A DNA stretch of 64,000 nt, taken from positions 1,007,063-1,071,062 of the forward strand of contig NZ_LR026978.1 of NCBI RefSeq assembly GCF_900604315.1, given 5' to 3'. A program made the translations under genes and the position numbers. Below, piece by piece: positions 1-8,114 of the stretch. The stretch is from [Erwinia] mediterraneensis. Its GTDB lineage: Bacteria; Pseudomonadota; Gammaproteobacteria; Enterobacterales; Enterobacteriaceae. The stretch's first letter is position 1. Each line of letters begins with the position of its first letter. The notes beneath the pieces are model-generated. The model made no database searches, had not been told where the DNA came from, and saw only the letters and a program-made list of their open reading frames with translations.

Positions 1-120
1 GAGGGGAATAGACCGTGCGGTCTTCCCCCTCGCTCTGACCCTCTCCCGGGGGAGAGGGAACTGTCCCGTGCGGTCTTCCCCCTCGCCCTGACCCTCTCCC
101 GGGGGGAGAGGGAACTGTAC
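1..120 (+). repeat. Right-hand end of a tandem 53 bp palindromic repeat array
   Basis: Two units 53 bp apart (the shared GTGCGG word starts at 15 and 68), each holding the core CCCTCTCCC/GGGAGAGGG separated by a few G/C bases and preceded by a CCCTCgCCCTGA-type arm. The array continues left of the window. The units match those at 613-900 in the same orientation and those at 10885-11571 in the opposite one. Open frames through it encode only low-complexity peptides such as PHPDPLPEGEG and I do not call them genes. Positions 121-282 hold no gene I can support. Confidence 0.9.
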
Positions 121-233
121 ATGTCTGTGCACAGTGTTAGTGCGCGGAACTGCTGTTTTCTCTTTTTCCCGTTCTCCCACTTCCGGACTGGCACGATTTT
201 CCCCCTCTCCATTATTCCAGACTTGCACTGTTT

Positions 234-268
234 CCCCCTCTCCCTTTGGGAGAGGGCCGGGGTGAGGG
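234..268 (-). repeat. Isolated copy of the CCCTCTCCC/GGGAGAGGG palindrome
   Basis: CCCTCTCCC at 236-244, a TTT loop, then GGGAGAGGG at 248-256, followed by a GGGGTGAGGG arm. The arm lies to the right of the palindrome, so this copy has the orientation of the 10885-11571 array rather than of its neighbours. It sits just left of the larger structured element. Confidence 0.75.
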
Positions 269-282
269 GAACAAACGCACTG

Positions 283-612
283 ATTCAGCGCATTAACAGC
301 CTTTCAGACCACACCACATGCAAAGAAAAAAGCGAGGACCTGCAGACGGCTCCCCGGTTCCGGCTTCCGGGGCGCTGAGGAGGGAACGACGGCCAGGACG
401 AGCCGACAAGACGTCGGCGAGAGCGCGGGCCGCGCCAGGGAGGGCGCGTCCCGGGCGATCCGTGGGGCGGCGTGAGTGACGAGGGGACAGCGCGCAGCGC
501 TGCGCCACGGCAGCCGGTCGCGGGGATTGTTAAGGGGCCGGCGAAACGGCCCCTTAACCCGGCCGCGTGTGGCGCAGCCGCTGGAACTGCCGCTCGCCTG
601 GCGGGCGGAACT
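283..612 (+). repeat. Structured repeat element, copy A (~330 bp)
   Basis: A GC-rich, non-coding element with an inverted copy at 11572-11915 and a diverged direct copy at 12062-12298. Visible hairpins are CCCCGG/CCGGGG (352-372), GCCGAC/GTCGGC (402-407 with 413-418), CGCGCC/GGCGCG (431-436 with 443-448), and a perfect 11 bp stem TTAAGGGGCCG/CGGCCCCTTAA around a GCGAAA loop (530-557). A further short hairpin lies at 591-607. Comparison of the copies shows paired compensatory changes in the arms, so the fold rather than a protein seems to be conserved. The open frames across it are low-complexity on both strands and have no plausible start signals. Function unknown; a non-autonomous mobile element or a structured RNA are both possible. 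Confidence 0.75.
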
Positions 613-900
613 GTGCGGCCTTCCCCTCACCCTGACCCTCTCCCGGAGGGAGAGGGAACTGTCCCGTGCGATCTTCCCCCTCACCCTGACCCTCTCCCGG
701 AGGGAGAGGGGACGGCTCCGTGCGGCCTTCCCCTCACCCTGACCCTCTCCCGGAGGGAGAGGGAACTGCTCCGTGCGGCTTTCCCCCTCACCCTGACCCT
801 CTCCCGGAGGGAGAGGGAACTGTCCCGTGCGGCCTTCCCCCTCACCCTGACCCTCTCCCGGAGGGAGAGGGAACTGTTTCGTGCGACTTTCCCCCGCAGG
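613..900 (+). repeat. Tandem array of about six 53-54 bp palindromic units
   Basis: The GTGCG word recurs at 613, 666, 720, 773, 827 and 881, a spacing of 53-54 bp. Between successive words lies the arm CCCTCACCCTGA and the near-perfect palindrome CCCTCTCCC-GGA-GGGAGAGGG. Units are contiguous with no spacers. The array begins exactly where structured element copy A ends and stops about ten bases before the stop codon of the BglG-type regulator, so the regulator's mRNA would run into it. Confidence 0.92.
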
Positions 901-910
901 AGGGGGACAG

Positions 911-2821
911 CTACAGCCTGCTCAGGCAATCCATGGCCACGGCTTTAAAGCTGGCGAAATCTGTGCTGCTACGCAGACGGGACATTGCTCGTTCGCGCAT
1001 AAAGGTAACGAACAGGTCATAAATCGCCATCGCCTCCTCATATTCGCTTTTGCTGATAGCCAGCAGGAAAATCACATAGGCCGTATCTTCACCCCAGCAG
1101 ATCCCCTGTGGGGCCAGCACGGTGTAAACCACGGTCTTCTGCGCCAGCAAACCCAGCGAGTGTGGCAAAGCAATGCCCTCCCCCAGCATGGTGCTGACAA
1201 TCGCCTCGCGCTCCTCTACCGAAGGGTAAAAGGCGGCATCCACATACCCTTCCCGCTCAAGCTGATCGCAGAGCTGACGAAACAGCGCCGATTGTGATAT
1301 CGGCTGGTCGACAATCAGAAAATGCTCCTCGTCAAAATACTTCTCCAGCATATAAGGGCGCGTACGATCCACCAGCACCAGCTTGCCAATCTGCTCCAGC
1401 TGGAAATCGGTGGGGAAAGGTGACATCACCACCACCGGTTTCTCTTTCTCCGTCAGGCGGATGGTGGAGATCACGAAATCTTCATCGATACGCGTGCGCG
1501 TCTCATAGTCGCGCTGCGACAGGCGCGCCGTGACCTGCAGCTGCGGATATTTACGTAACAGCATCGCTTCAATCATGCGCAGCGTGGAATTGCCGCTGTC
1601 GCACACCAGCAACACCCGGGGATGCCGCTGATAGCCCACGTCATAGTGACGCTCCAGCCCCACGCCGATATGCAACACCAGAAAGCCGATCTCATTTTCA
1701 CTGATTACGTAAGGCGTATATTTTCCCCAGCTGGTCACAGCGGCCAGCGTCACGTCATACGCCATCGGATAATGCTGCTTGATGTTTGCCAGCAGCGGAT
1801 TGGGAATATGGATCTGATAACGCACGCGGGTGATCATCGTCTTAATGTGCGTCAGCAGATCGGCGCGCAGTTGAACGTCATCCTGCAGGTTATAGTTGTA
1901 GTGGGTATTGATATAGCTCAGCAGATAATCCACCAGCGTATCCGCGTCATCCGCATTAATGGCGCTGGGGGCCACCTCCTGAATACGTCGCGCAGCAATA
2001 TTCACCCGCAGCCAGTGCTCCTCCGCCATGGAGATCGGTTTGCCCACCAGCGGGCGCATCAGGCTGACCAGCTGACGCGCCGCCTCACGCACCTCATCAT
2101 CCACCTCACCCTCGCCCGGGTCGTTGAGCGGATAGCCTTCGCTTATTCGTCGCACGGCAACTGCACAGTAAAGACGTAAATAGCGTTCCCCCTCATCGCT
2201 CAGACGAATATTGTGACGGGCAAAGCACTGGTGCAGCAGCGGCTGCAGGGTCTGCAGAATGCCGCTGTTCAGAGCTTCAATGGTCAGCAGCGGGCTGTCG
2301 GGGTTCTCCTGGTCGATCTGCCAGAGTAAATCGGTCAGACAGGTGCGGATTGCGACCTCGCTGCCAAACAGCTTCATACCGTAACGCGGCTTGGTTTCGA
2401 TAGTGAGATGATAGCGCCCCAGCCATTCACGCACATCCGCCATATCGTTTTGCAGCGTGGCCCGACTGACGAACCACTCCCCGGCCAGATCTTCCAGCTT
2501 AAGTGAGAAGGCCGAGGTGAGAAAACGCGTCAGCAGATAGCGCACCCGATCCGGCGAGTTACGGGGAACGCGCAGCGTGGCAGGCGACTGCGCGCGCAAG
2601 CGCTGGAAGCGCGCTTCGTCATCAATCCGTAGCTGGTAGCCTTCTCCCCGGTTCAGGATGAACTGCGCCCCGTGCTCCGCCAGTAACGCATTCAGCGCCG
2701 TGATATCAGTACGTACGGTGCGAGTCGAAACGTCAAAGCGACGCGCCAGTTCATCCTGTGGCAGGGTTTCGTTTTGCAGCGCTTCAAAAAGTTGCGCAAG
2801 GCGTTGATTGGGTAATCTCAC
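911..2821 (-). CDS. BglG/MtlR-family PRD regulator with EIIB- and EIIA-like domains
   Basis: A 636-residue PTS-controlled transcriptional regulator. In order: N-terminal winged-helix HTH (about 5-60, with DELARRFDVSTRTVRTDI), a second HTH-like segment (about 85-150), PRD1 (about 180-285), PRD2 (about 290-395), an EIIB-like domain with Cys407 in VCDSGNST, and a C-terminal EIIA-like domain with His554 in ALPHS. An HTH rather than an RNA-binding CAT domain suggests a DNA-binding activator of the MtlR/LicR kind. PRD2 keeps both expected histidines (His326, His384). PRD1 seems to have lost them: YLRLYCAVAVRR and HWLRVNIAARR stand where the histidines usually lie. The gene is 155 bp downstream of the KDGP aldolase gene on the same strand, so it may have its own promoter while probably controlling the operon above it. 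Family assignment is secure; target and effector are inferred. Confidence 0.9.
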   Translation of the reverse strand: MRLPNQRLAQLFEALQNETLPQDELARRFDVSTRTVRTDITALNALLAEHGAQFILNRGEGYQLRIDDEARFQRLRAQSPATLRVPRNSPDRVRYLLTRFLTSAFSLKLEDLAGEWFVSRATLQNDMADVREWLGRYHLTIETKPRYGMKLFGSEVAIRTCLTDLLWQIDQENPDSPLLTIEALNSGILQTLQPLLHQCFARHNIRLSDEGERYLRLYCAVAVRRISEGYPLNDPGEGEVDDEVREAARQLVSLMRPLVGKPISMAEEHWLRVNIAARRIQEVAPSAINADDADTLVDYLLSYINTHYNYNLQDDVQLRADLLTHIKTMITRVRYQIHIPNPLLANIKQHYPMAYDVTLAAVTSWGKYTPYVISENEIGFLVLHIGVGLERHYDVGYQRHPRVLLVCDSGNSTLRMIEAMLLRKYPQLQVTARLSQRDYETRTRIDEDFVISTIRLTEKEKPVVVMSPFPTDFQLEQIGKLVLVDRTRPYMLEKYFDEEHFLIVDQPISQSALFRQLCDQLEREGYVDAAFYPSVEEREAIVSTMLGEGIALPHSLGLLAQKTVVYTVLAPQGICWGEDTAYVIFLLAISKSEYEEAMAIYDLFVTFMRERAMSRLRSSTDFASFKAVAMDCLSRL

Positions 2822-2976
2822 GGTGCGTTACCTGTTACTGCGGTTAGTGACATCCCAATAGCGCAGCGGGTTGTTCGCTACTATCAGAAAACGACCTTTG
2901 CGGTCATGTAAGCGCCGTCAGCCCGGCCCGCCTTTCCCTGGTTTCAGCGCCTTATTGCGGCCAACGGCTCCTGTAG

Positions 2977-3717
2977 TTATGCCAGTAACCTTTTGCTGAT
3001 GTCCAGCAGCTGACGCACATCTTCCACACGCGTGTCGCCGCTCGACTTATCGATAATTGAGCTGTAGATATGCGGGATGATTTTGCTCACCCCGGCCTCC
3101 AGCGCGATCTGCACGATCGTCGCGTAGTTATCCGGATCAATACCGCCGGTCGGCTCCAGCCAGAAATCGTGTCTGGCACAGGCTTCCGCCACGGCACGAT
3201 ACTCCTCGATCGCTTGCAGGCCGCCCATCGGGAAATATTTGATCGAGCTGCCGCCCATGTCTTTTAACAGGGCTATGGCGCTGTCGACAGAAATGATGGC
3301 GTCCGGCCCCTGCGAACTGAGCGGGCCGGTGGAGATTTTCACTTTGCCTGGCGTACCGGTGGGCGACACCAGACCGTTCACCACGGTCTGCGTCTGTCCC
3401 AGCAGAGCGCGGCTGGTGGCGACGCCGGTAAATACCTGGTTTACGTGCTGCGGCTGGAGCACGGCGGCGATAGCACTCACCATCGCCGACTGGTTGGGGT
3501 CCCCGGCCCCCAGCCCCACTGAAATCGCATTATCGATCAGCTGCGCATACTCGCGCATATCAGTAATCGCCGCTTCGGTGCTGGCGTAGTTTTTCGACAG
3601 TACCCCCACCAGCACATGGCCTTCTGCCGCCTCCCAGATGGCGCGGGCATTCGCTTTTGATCCCGCCAGAACATTCAGGCAGAGACGATCCTTATAAAAA
3701 TCAGGCGTCAGCTTCAT
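2977..3717 (-). CDS. KDGP aldolase family protein (2-dehydro-3-deoxy-phosphogluconate aldolase, DgaF-like)
   Basis: A 246-residue class I aldolase of the DgaF/EF_0839 family, expected to split 2-keto-3-deoxy-6-phosphogluconate into pyruvate and glyceraldehyde-3-phosphate. Lys160 in SIKYFPMGG matches the position of the Schiff-base lysine in the KxFP motif of KDPG aldolases, and EPTGGID (188-194) matches their PTGGI loop. No signal peptide, so cytoplasmic. The ATG overlaps the end of the upstream DgaE-like gene by four bases, indicating translational coupling. It is the last enzyme of the operon and closes the route to central metabolism. Its substrate must be phosphorylated, yet the operon has no recognisable kinase, which bears on how the sugar enters. 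Confidence 0.88.
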   Translation of the reverse strand: MKLTPDFYKDRLCLNVLAGSKANARAIWEAAEGHVLVGVLSKNYASTEAAITDMREYAQLIDNAISVGLGAGDPNQSAMVSAIAAVLQPQHVNQVFTGVATSRALLGQTQTVVNGLVSPTGTPGKVKISTGPLSSQGPDAIISVDSAIALLKDMGGSSIKYFPMGGLQAIEEYRAVAEACARHDFWLEPTGGIDPDNYATIVQIALEAGVSKIIPHIYSSIIDKSSGDTRVEDVRQLLDISKRLLA

Positions 3718-4835
3718 GCGCTTTTCTCTCCGTTTAACAGCGTCTGCACAGACGTAAAAATGGTGTTGAGCTGTTCGGGCGTGACGCTACGTACGTCCAC
3801 CTCAATAATGCCCTCATTGGCTTTGTAGCCGCGGAAGTAAATGGCGATAGCGCCGTTCTTCAGCGCCTGCACCAGATCGCCGGTGCGCTGACCGATCGCC
3901 GCCTCATCAAAAGCGATCTCGGTGCGGGCGATGTCGCGTCCGGCCGCATCCCATACCACACGTGCCGTAACGCCGTGCAGGGTGTTCAGGCTGGCGATAA
4001 AGGGCGTCATCTTTTCCACCATCTCAGCACCGGTGGTTTTTTGCTGCGTCAGATAGTTTTCAATCGCATGCGTCAGGCCGAGGATGCCCTCTTTGCCCAC
4101 CTTCATGGCGCGGCCGATGCCGTTGGTCTGGCGTTTTACCCACTCAACATACTGCTGACGGCCGATCACCAGACCGCTGGTTGGCCCCTCGATCGCTTTC
4201 GCCCCGCTGTAGATCACCAGATCTGCGCCCGCCTGGTAGTAGCACTGCAGATCTTCTTCTGCCGCTGCATCCACAATCAGAGGGACGCCATGCTGGCGCG
4301 CCACGGCTGCCGCCTGCTCCACGTTAAGATGGCTTTTCTGTACGCAGTGATGAGACTTCACATAGAGAATAGCTGCGGTTTGCGGCGTAATGGCCGCCGC
4401 CAGCTGCGCTGGTGAACATTCATTGCTGTAACCCGCTTCGACGACGCGACCACCGCCCAGCGTGACCATTGTCCCCACCGGCGCGCCGAAATTCACATTA
4501 TGCCCTTTGGGCACCACAATATCGTGCGGCACCTGCAGCGGCGCAGCGTGCAGATTTTCCAGCAGCCAGGCATCATCTTTCACAATGGTGGCGGCCACGC
4601 ATTGCGCGATACCTGCCGAGGCGCAGGAGACCACCACCGCATTTTCTACATTAAGCAGACCCGCAATATAGGTGCCGGTTTTATCCACCAGGTCTTTCAT
4701 TTCAAAGTAGTGGTTAAGACCATATTTCACCGTATCCACTACGTCAGCCGCAGGCGTTGAGACGCCCAGCGCCGTCATGCGGCCAGAAGCGTTGATGACC
4801 TGCTTCAGGCCATATTTCTCATAAATCGAAGACAT
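3714..4835 (-). CDS. DgaE-family PLP-dependent ammonia-lyase (SelA-like fold)
   Basis: A 373-residue fold-type I PLP enzyme related to SelA and to DgaE, the D-glucosaminate-6-phosphate ammonia-lyase of Salmonella. Lys213 in YSGAKAIEGP is the expected PLP Schiff-base lysine and Asp189 in LIVDAAAEED the residue that holds the pyridine nitrogen. The expected reaction removes ammonia from a 2-amino-2-deoxy-aldonate phosphate to give the keto-deoxy acid used by the next enzyme. The start overlaps the amidohydrolase gene by 17 bases and the end overlaps the aldolase gene by four. The family is clear. The exact substrate is not, because the usual DgaABCD mannose-type PTS is missing and an amidohydrolase is present instead. 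Confidence 0.88.
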   Translation of the reverse strand: MSSIYEKYGLKQVINASGRMTALGVSTPAADVVDTVKYGLNHYFEMKDLVDKTGTYIAGLLNVENAVVVSCASAGIAQCVAATIVKDDAWLLENLHAAPLQVPHDIVVPKGHNVNFGAPVGTMVTLGGGRVVEAGYSNECSPAQLAAAITPQTAAILYVKSHHCVQKSHLNVEQAAAVARQHGVPLIVDAAAEEDLQCYYQAGADLVIYSGAKAIEGPTSGLVIGRQQYVEWVKRQTNGIGRAMKVGKEGILGLTHAIENYLTQQKTTGAEMVEKMTPFIASLNTLHGVTARVVWDAAGRDIARTEIAFDEAAIGQRTGDLVQALKNGAIAIYFRGYKANEGIIEVDVRSVTPEQLNTIFTSVQTLLNGEKSA

Positions 4836-5952
4836 GATTGCTTTTCCCTTGATTGGTCAGATGCCATTGACCTGCCACCACGGCGGCCAGCGGCACCAGC
4901 TGTTTCTCACCCGTCACCTGCTCACCCTCTGCATCGACAAAGGCACAGGGCTCCTGAGTCACGGTAAACACGGTCAGATCGGCGTCGTAACCCGGCGCCA
5001 GACGACCTTTGTGCGCTAATCCGAGCCCTTCCGCCGCCTTCCTGGTGACGCAGTCGATCACCTGCGGCAACGTCATTCCCACACTGAAAAATTTCGACAT
5101 CACATGCGCCAGGTGATGGACCGGGCCGTTGATACGGTTGCGGCAGTAGATATCGGAGCTGATGGTGTCGGGCAGAATACCCTGGGCGATGGCGATGCGT
5201 GCCACCTCAAAGCTGAAGCTGGCACTGCCATGCCCGACATCGAGCCGTACGCCGCGCTGCAGCGCATTTTTGACTGCGGCGCGCAGTTCACCCTGCGACG
5301 TCAGAATGCGGTTAGGCTTGCCGTTATAGCAGTGAGTAATGATGTCGCCGCTGCTGAGCAGATCGGCAATCTCATCGAGGTTCGGCGGGTTGTTGCCGAT
5401 ATGCACCATCAGCGGTAATCCCCCGGCCGCCTGCTGAATCGCCTTCGCTTTGATCAGCGGCTGAATACCGTTTTGTCCGACCACGCTGCTGCTCATACGC
5501 GCTTTCAGCCCCACGATAAAATCGGGTCGGCGTTTGACCGCCGCGATCACAGCATCAGCATCGATCTGCGTCATGTCCGCCAGTTCGTTCTGGGTGACAA
5601 TGCCGGTGCGCGCAATATTGATCAACGCATAGACCCGGGTGGTCGCCTGCCGCGTCAGCTGATAAAAGTCATCAATGTCCTGCGCGCCGGTGCTGCCCGC
5701 ATCGATCACCGTGGTTACACCGGTGCTGACGCCGATGCGATCCGCTTCGTCGTGGTAGATGGGGGATTTGGGATAACAGTGCACATGGGAATCAATCCAG
5801 CCGGCGCTGACATAGTAGCGCCCGGCCAGATCGCGCTCCTGTGTCGCCTTGCCTGCGACCTGACCGATGGCAGCGATTTTGCCGTCGCGCAAAGCAATAT
5901 CCACCAGCTGCTCATCGAGCATGCGCGCGCGTCGGATAATCAAATCAAACAT
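4819..5952 (-). CDS. Amidohydrolase/deacetylase family metallohydrolase (EF_0837-like)
   Basis: A 377-residue cytoplasmic metal-dependent hydrolase of the dihydroorotase/D-aminoacylase superfamily. The metal site is readable: HxH at His56 and His58 (IDSHVHCY), Lys150 in VGLKARMS as a probable carboxylated bridging lysine, His184 (MVHIG), His207 (ITHCYNG) and Asp267 (SSDIY). Such enzymes open lactams or cyclic ureides or remove N-acyl groups. Given the ammonia-lyase and aldolase encoded next, the likely job is to free the 2-amino group of a modified amino-sugar acid before deamination; this is an inference from context. It starts 42 bases after the DUF4310 gene and overlaps the DgaE-like gene. 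To my knowledge members of this subfamily have no proven substrate. Confidence 0.85.
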   Translation of the reverse strand: MFDLIIRRARMLDEQLVDIALRDGKIAAIGQVAGKATQERDLAGRYYVSAGWIDSHVHCYPKSPIYHDEADRIGVSTGVTTVIDAGSTGAQDIDDFYQLTRQATTRVYALINIARTGIVTQNELADMTQIDADAVIAAVKRRPDFIVGLKARMSSSVVGQNGIQPLIKAKAIQQAAGGLPLMVHIGNNPPNLDEIADLLSSGDIITHCYNGKPNRILTSQGELRAAVKNALQRGVRLDVGHGSASFSFEVARIAIAQGILPDTISSDIYCRNRINGPVHHLAHVMSKFFSVGMTLPQVIDCVTRKAAEGLGLAHKGRLAPGYDADLTVFTVTQEPCAFVDAEGEQVTGEKQLVPLAAVVAGQWHLTNQGKSNHVFDL

Positions 5953-5994
5953 ACAAACTCCTTAACCACGGCCCGCCAGCGCGCGGGCCGTCTG

Positions 5995-6636
5995 TCAGAG
6001 CGCTACCGGGAAGATAGCGCCGAGTAACATCGCACCCAGAATCGCGCCGCCGGTGATCGGCTTATTCCACAGATAGAACAGCAGTGCGCCCGCCAGCGAG
6101 CCCAGACCAATCGGAATAGAGGCGCCCATGGCAGAGAGAATAATCAGCGGCCCGAGGAAGCGGCCCGAGGCGTTACCCGCGCCCATCATCACATCCGCGC
6201 CATAGGTGGAGTCGCTCTGGTTAATGGTAAATTTGCGCGCCAGGATAATCACATAGCCAATGGCGAGACCAATCACCAGTCCGGTTACCAACGAGGCAGC
6301 AAAGTTAGCCACCGGGAAAACAATGCCCGCCCCCAGCAGCAGCGCGGGCACGCCAAGACCGACCCCGGTCTGAATGGCGCCGCCGATATCGAGAATCCCC
6401 ACCAGCGAACCTTCGATAATGCGTGCAAACAGGAAGCTGGCGCCGAAGGCGGCTACCGCGCCATAGACGCCGGTTTCCATCCCGGCCCGCAGCATGGAGA
6501 CAAAAGCGACTTCGTTAAAAGCGCCGATGCTATAGAGGTAATACATGTGGGTACCCGCAAACACGCCGGATGAAAGCAGGCCGACAAAAATCGGGAATGA
6601 CCAGTCGGCATACCAGAAGCTTTTATTTTCATTCAT
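5995..6636 (-). CDS. DUF4310 family integral membrane protein
   Basis: A 213-residue, glycine- and alanine-rich hydrophobic protein with about six candidate membrane helices (near 12-35, 55-75, 90-110, 112-134, 158-188 and 193-213). It has no signal peptide or enzymatic motif. The family is found in a conserved cassette with DUF4311, DUF4312, an SFCGS protein, a PRD protein, an amidohydrolase, a DgaE-like lyase and a KDGP aldolase, in organisms as distant as Enterococcus and Aeromonas (recalled from family descriptions, not searched). It starts 12 bases after the DUF4311 gene. The best inference is that DUF4310 and DUF4311 form the membrane part of a permease for the operon's substrate. No transport function has been shown as far as I know. 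Confidence 0.85.
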   Translation of the reverse strand: MNENKSFWYADWSFPIFVGLLSSGVFAGTHMYYLYSIGAFNEVAFVSMLRAGMETGVYGAVAAFGASFLFARIIEGSLVGILDIGGAIQTGVGLGVPALLLGAGIVFPVANFAASLVTGLVIGLAIGYVIILARKFTINQSDSTYGADVMMGAGNASGRFLGPLIILSAMGASIPIGLGSLAGALLFYLWNKPITGGAILGAMLLGAIFPVAL

Positions 6637-6648
6637 GACGATCGCCTC

Positions 6649-7425
6649 TTATTTACCGCTCAGGGAGTTATGGATCATATCGAGCCAGCCGGGAATGCCG
6701 AGCTGGAAGGACTCCAGCAACTTCATATCAAAGCCGCGGAAGAAGCCGCTCAGCACAAACAGCAGCACAATGGCGGTCATCATCACTTTGGTGACTTTGT
6801 TCCAGCCGCTCTCCTCAACCCCTTTGCCGATCAAAATACCCAGTACCAGACCCGGGACGGCGTTGCCCATAATCAGCTGTGCCAGCCCGCCAAAAATGGT
6901 GGCCCAGAAGCCCGATTTTTTACCGGCGTCGATAGCGGCCAGCCAGAAAATAACCGGCATCACGGTATTGACCAGCAGGTTTGCCGCTGGCACCAGCACT
7001 TTTACCGCCGTCACCTGTAGCGCGGCGGGTACCGCCGAGGCAGTGGTGTTCAGGAAGGTTACGACGATCATGCCGATCAGACCGCAGGCGATGGCCATCT
7101 TTTTCGGATCATGCAGCGTTTCCGCCACGTTGCGGTTTTTCACCATCAACGCAGCCGCGCCCCAGTTAGGGATGATGCGATGATCAACATCCTGTGTGAA
7201 AGAACCCGCCGCAACGGAAGAAGCCCAGGCGTTAAAGAAAAAGCCGAGACCAAAGGAGAAGTGTGAAGCAGGATCGCCTTCACAGGAGTTGAGCTCGCCC
7301 AGCGTACGAAACGCGCCCATCCCCTGCGTGGTCGGTGCGTGGAACATGCGCGCCGCGCCAGCACCCACGCCCACACCGACCAAACCTCCGATGATTAACG
7401 ACTTAAACAAAATGATTAAAAACAT
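6649..7425 (-). CDS. DUF4311 domain-containing integral membrane protein
   Basis: A 258-residue polytopic membrane protein with about six candidate helices (near 4-25, 57-75, 110-128, 143-163, 173-200 and 213-230). A long polar segment at about 28-56 contains GELNSCEGDPASH, and another at 76-108 has QDVDHR; both are possible substrate-facing or lumenal loops. It begins 30 bases after the DUF4312 gene and is followed 12 bases later by the DUF4310 gene, so the two membrane proteins are probably made together. The 258 plus 213 residue pair recalls the split EIIC halves of the glucitol PTS, but I see no sequence signature that proves this. Function unknown; permease subunit is the working inference. 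Confidence 0.85.
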   Translation of the reverse strand: MFLIILFKSLIIGGLVGVGVGAGAARMFHAPTTQGMGAFRTLGELNSCEGDPASHFSFGLGFFFNAWASSVAAGSFTQDVDHRIIPNWGAAALMVKNRNVAETLHDPKKMAIACGLIGMIVVTFLNTTASAVPAALQVTAVKVLVPAANLLVNTVMPVIFWLAAIDAGKKSGFWATIFGGLAQLIMGNAVPGLVLGILIGKGVEESGWNKVTKVMMTAIVLLFVLSGFFRGFDMKLLESFQLGIPGWLDMIHNSLSGK

Positions 7426-7455
7426 ATTTTTACCTTTGTTTTTCGTCTGTTGTAG

Positions 7456-7761
7456 TTAAGTCGCCGCCGTAAAGGTGACTTTTTCACAGTCGATTACGGT
7501 GACGTTGACGGTAATCTCCAGCTCAACGCTGTAGTTCCGTCGCTGGCGCGCCAGGAAGAAAAAGAGAAACTTTTCCGTCCGGACGCTCTCCTGCGCGCGC
7601 AGCACTCGCACATCCTGCGGCTCGATGCGCAACAGAATCTTTTGCGTCGATTGCAATACCTGGCTTTGTACCCGGCTCAGGGCATCCGCAAAGGCTTTGG
7701 CCTTGCTGTCTCCTTTGCCCTGAACCTTCACCTGAGTGATGTATTGCTCTTTCATACTCAA
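7456..7761 (-). CDS. DUF4312 family small soluble protein
   Basis: A 101-residue soluble protein with no signal peptide or membrane segment, although residues 64-71 (KFLFFFLA) are strikingly hydrophobic. It contains no histidine, so it cannot be an ordinary EIIA-type His-phosphoprotein; one cysteine lies at position 92. The start codon overlaps the stop of the SFCGS gene by four bases, which suggests that the two products are made in fixed proportion and may bind each other. It occurs in the same cassette as DUF4310 and DUF4311. I do not know its function; an accessory subunit of the putative transporter is a reasonable guess. Confidence 0.82.
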   Translation of the reverse strand: MSMKEQYITQVKVQGKGDSKAKAFADALSRVQSQVLQSTQKILLRIEPQDVRVLRAQESVRTEKFLFFFLARQRRNYSVELEITVNVTVIDCEKVTFTAAT

Positions 7762-8114
7762 CTGCCGTACTTCTTGTTCCAGGCCTGTACCAGCCTTTCG
7801 CCCAGCTCTTCCTTATCCATAAAGCCAAAACCCAGCACGGTGGCCCCTTCATTGATGGCCGTAACGCCTTCGTCAATGGAGCGCATACCGTGTTTGGCTT
7901 TATAGCCATGCTTGTTCTGGGCAGTAATGGCGCCTGCGCCGCCGCTGCCGCAGAAAGAGATGCCAAAATCGGCGTTTTCTGCCTTCATGACGTCGCCCAG
8001 CTTCATATCTGCCGCTACGCCCGGCACCACCACGGCACGGCCACCCGCTTTTTCCACGCCTGCCGCGACTTTCTGCCCTTTACCTAAACGATCGCCAATC
8101 ACTACAGTTACCAT
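7758..8114 (-). CDS. SFCGS-motif glycine-rich protein
   Basis: A 118-residue cytoplasmic protein named for the ISFCGSGGAGA motif around Cys55. The pattern of short beta strands (VTVVIGDR, RAVVVPG, DFGISFCGSGG, ATVLGFG) separated by helices suggests a small alpha/beta domain with a glycine-rich loop. The cysteine followed by a glycine-rich turn is where a phospho-cysteine lies in PTS EIIB domains, so an EIIB-like role can be proposed, but the similarity is only of motif type. It lies 60 bases downstream of the PRD gene, and the spacer contains a CGGCGG/CCGCCG hairpin (8152-8167). It is coupled to the DUF4312 gene by a four-base overlap. Confidence 0.83.
   Translation of the reverse strand: MVTVVIGDRLGKGQKVAAGVEKAGGRAVVVPGVAADMKLGDVMKAENADFGISFCGSGGAGAITAQNKHGYKAKHGMRSIDEGVTAINEGATVLGFGFMDKEELGERLVQAWNKKYGS

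Noticed and set aside
472..948. Open frames up to 158 codons across the repeats on both strands
   Set aside because: They encode periodic peptides (PHPDPLPEGEG, LTLTLSRRERE, SLSLRERVRVR) produced by the repeat in different frames, with no plausible starts or domains.
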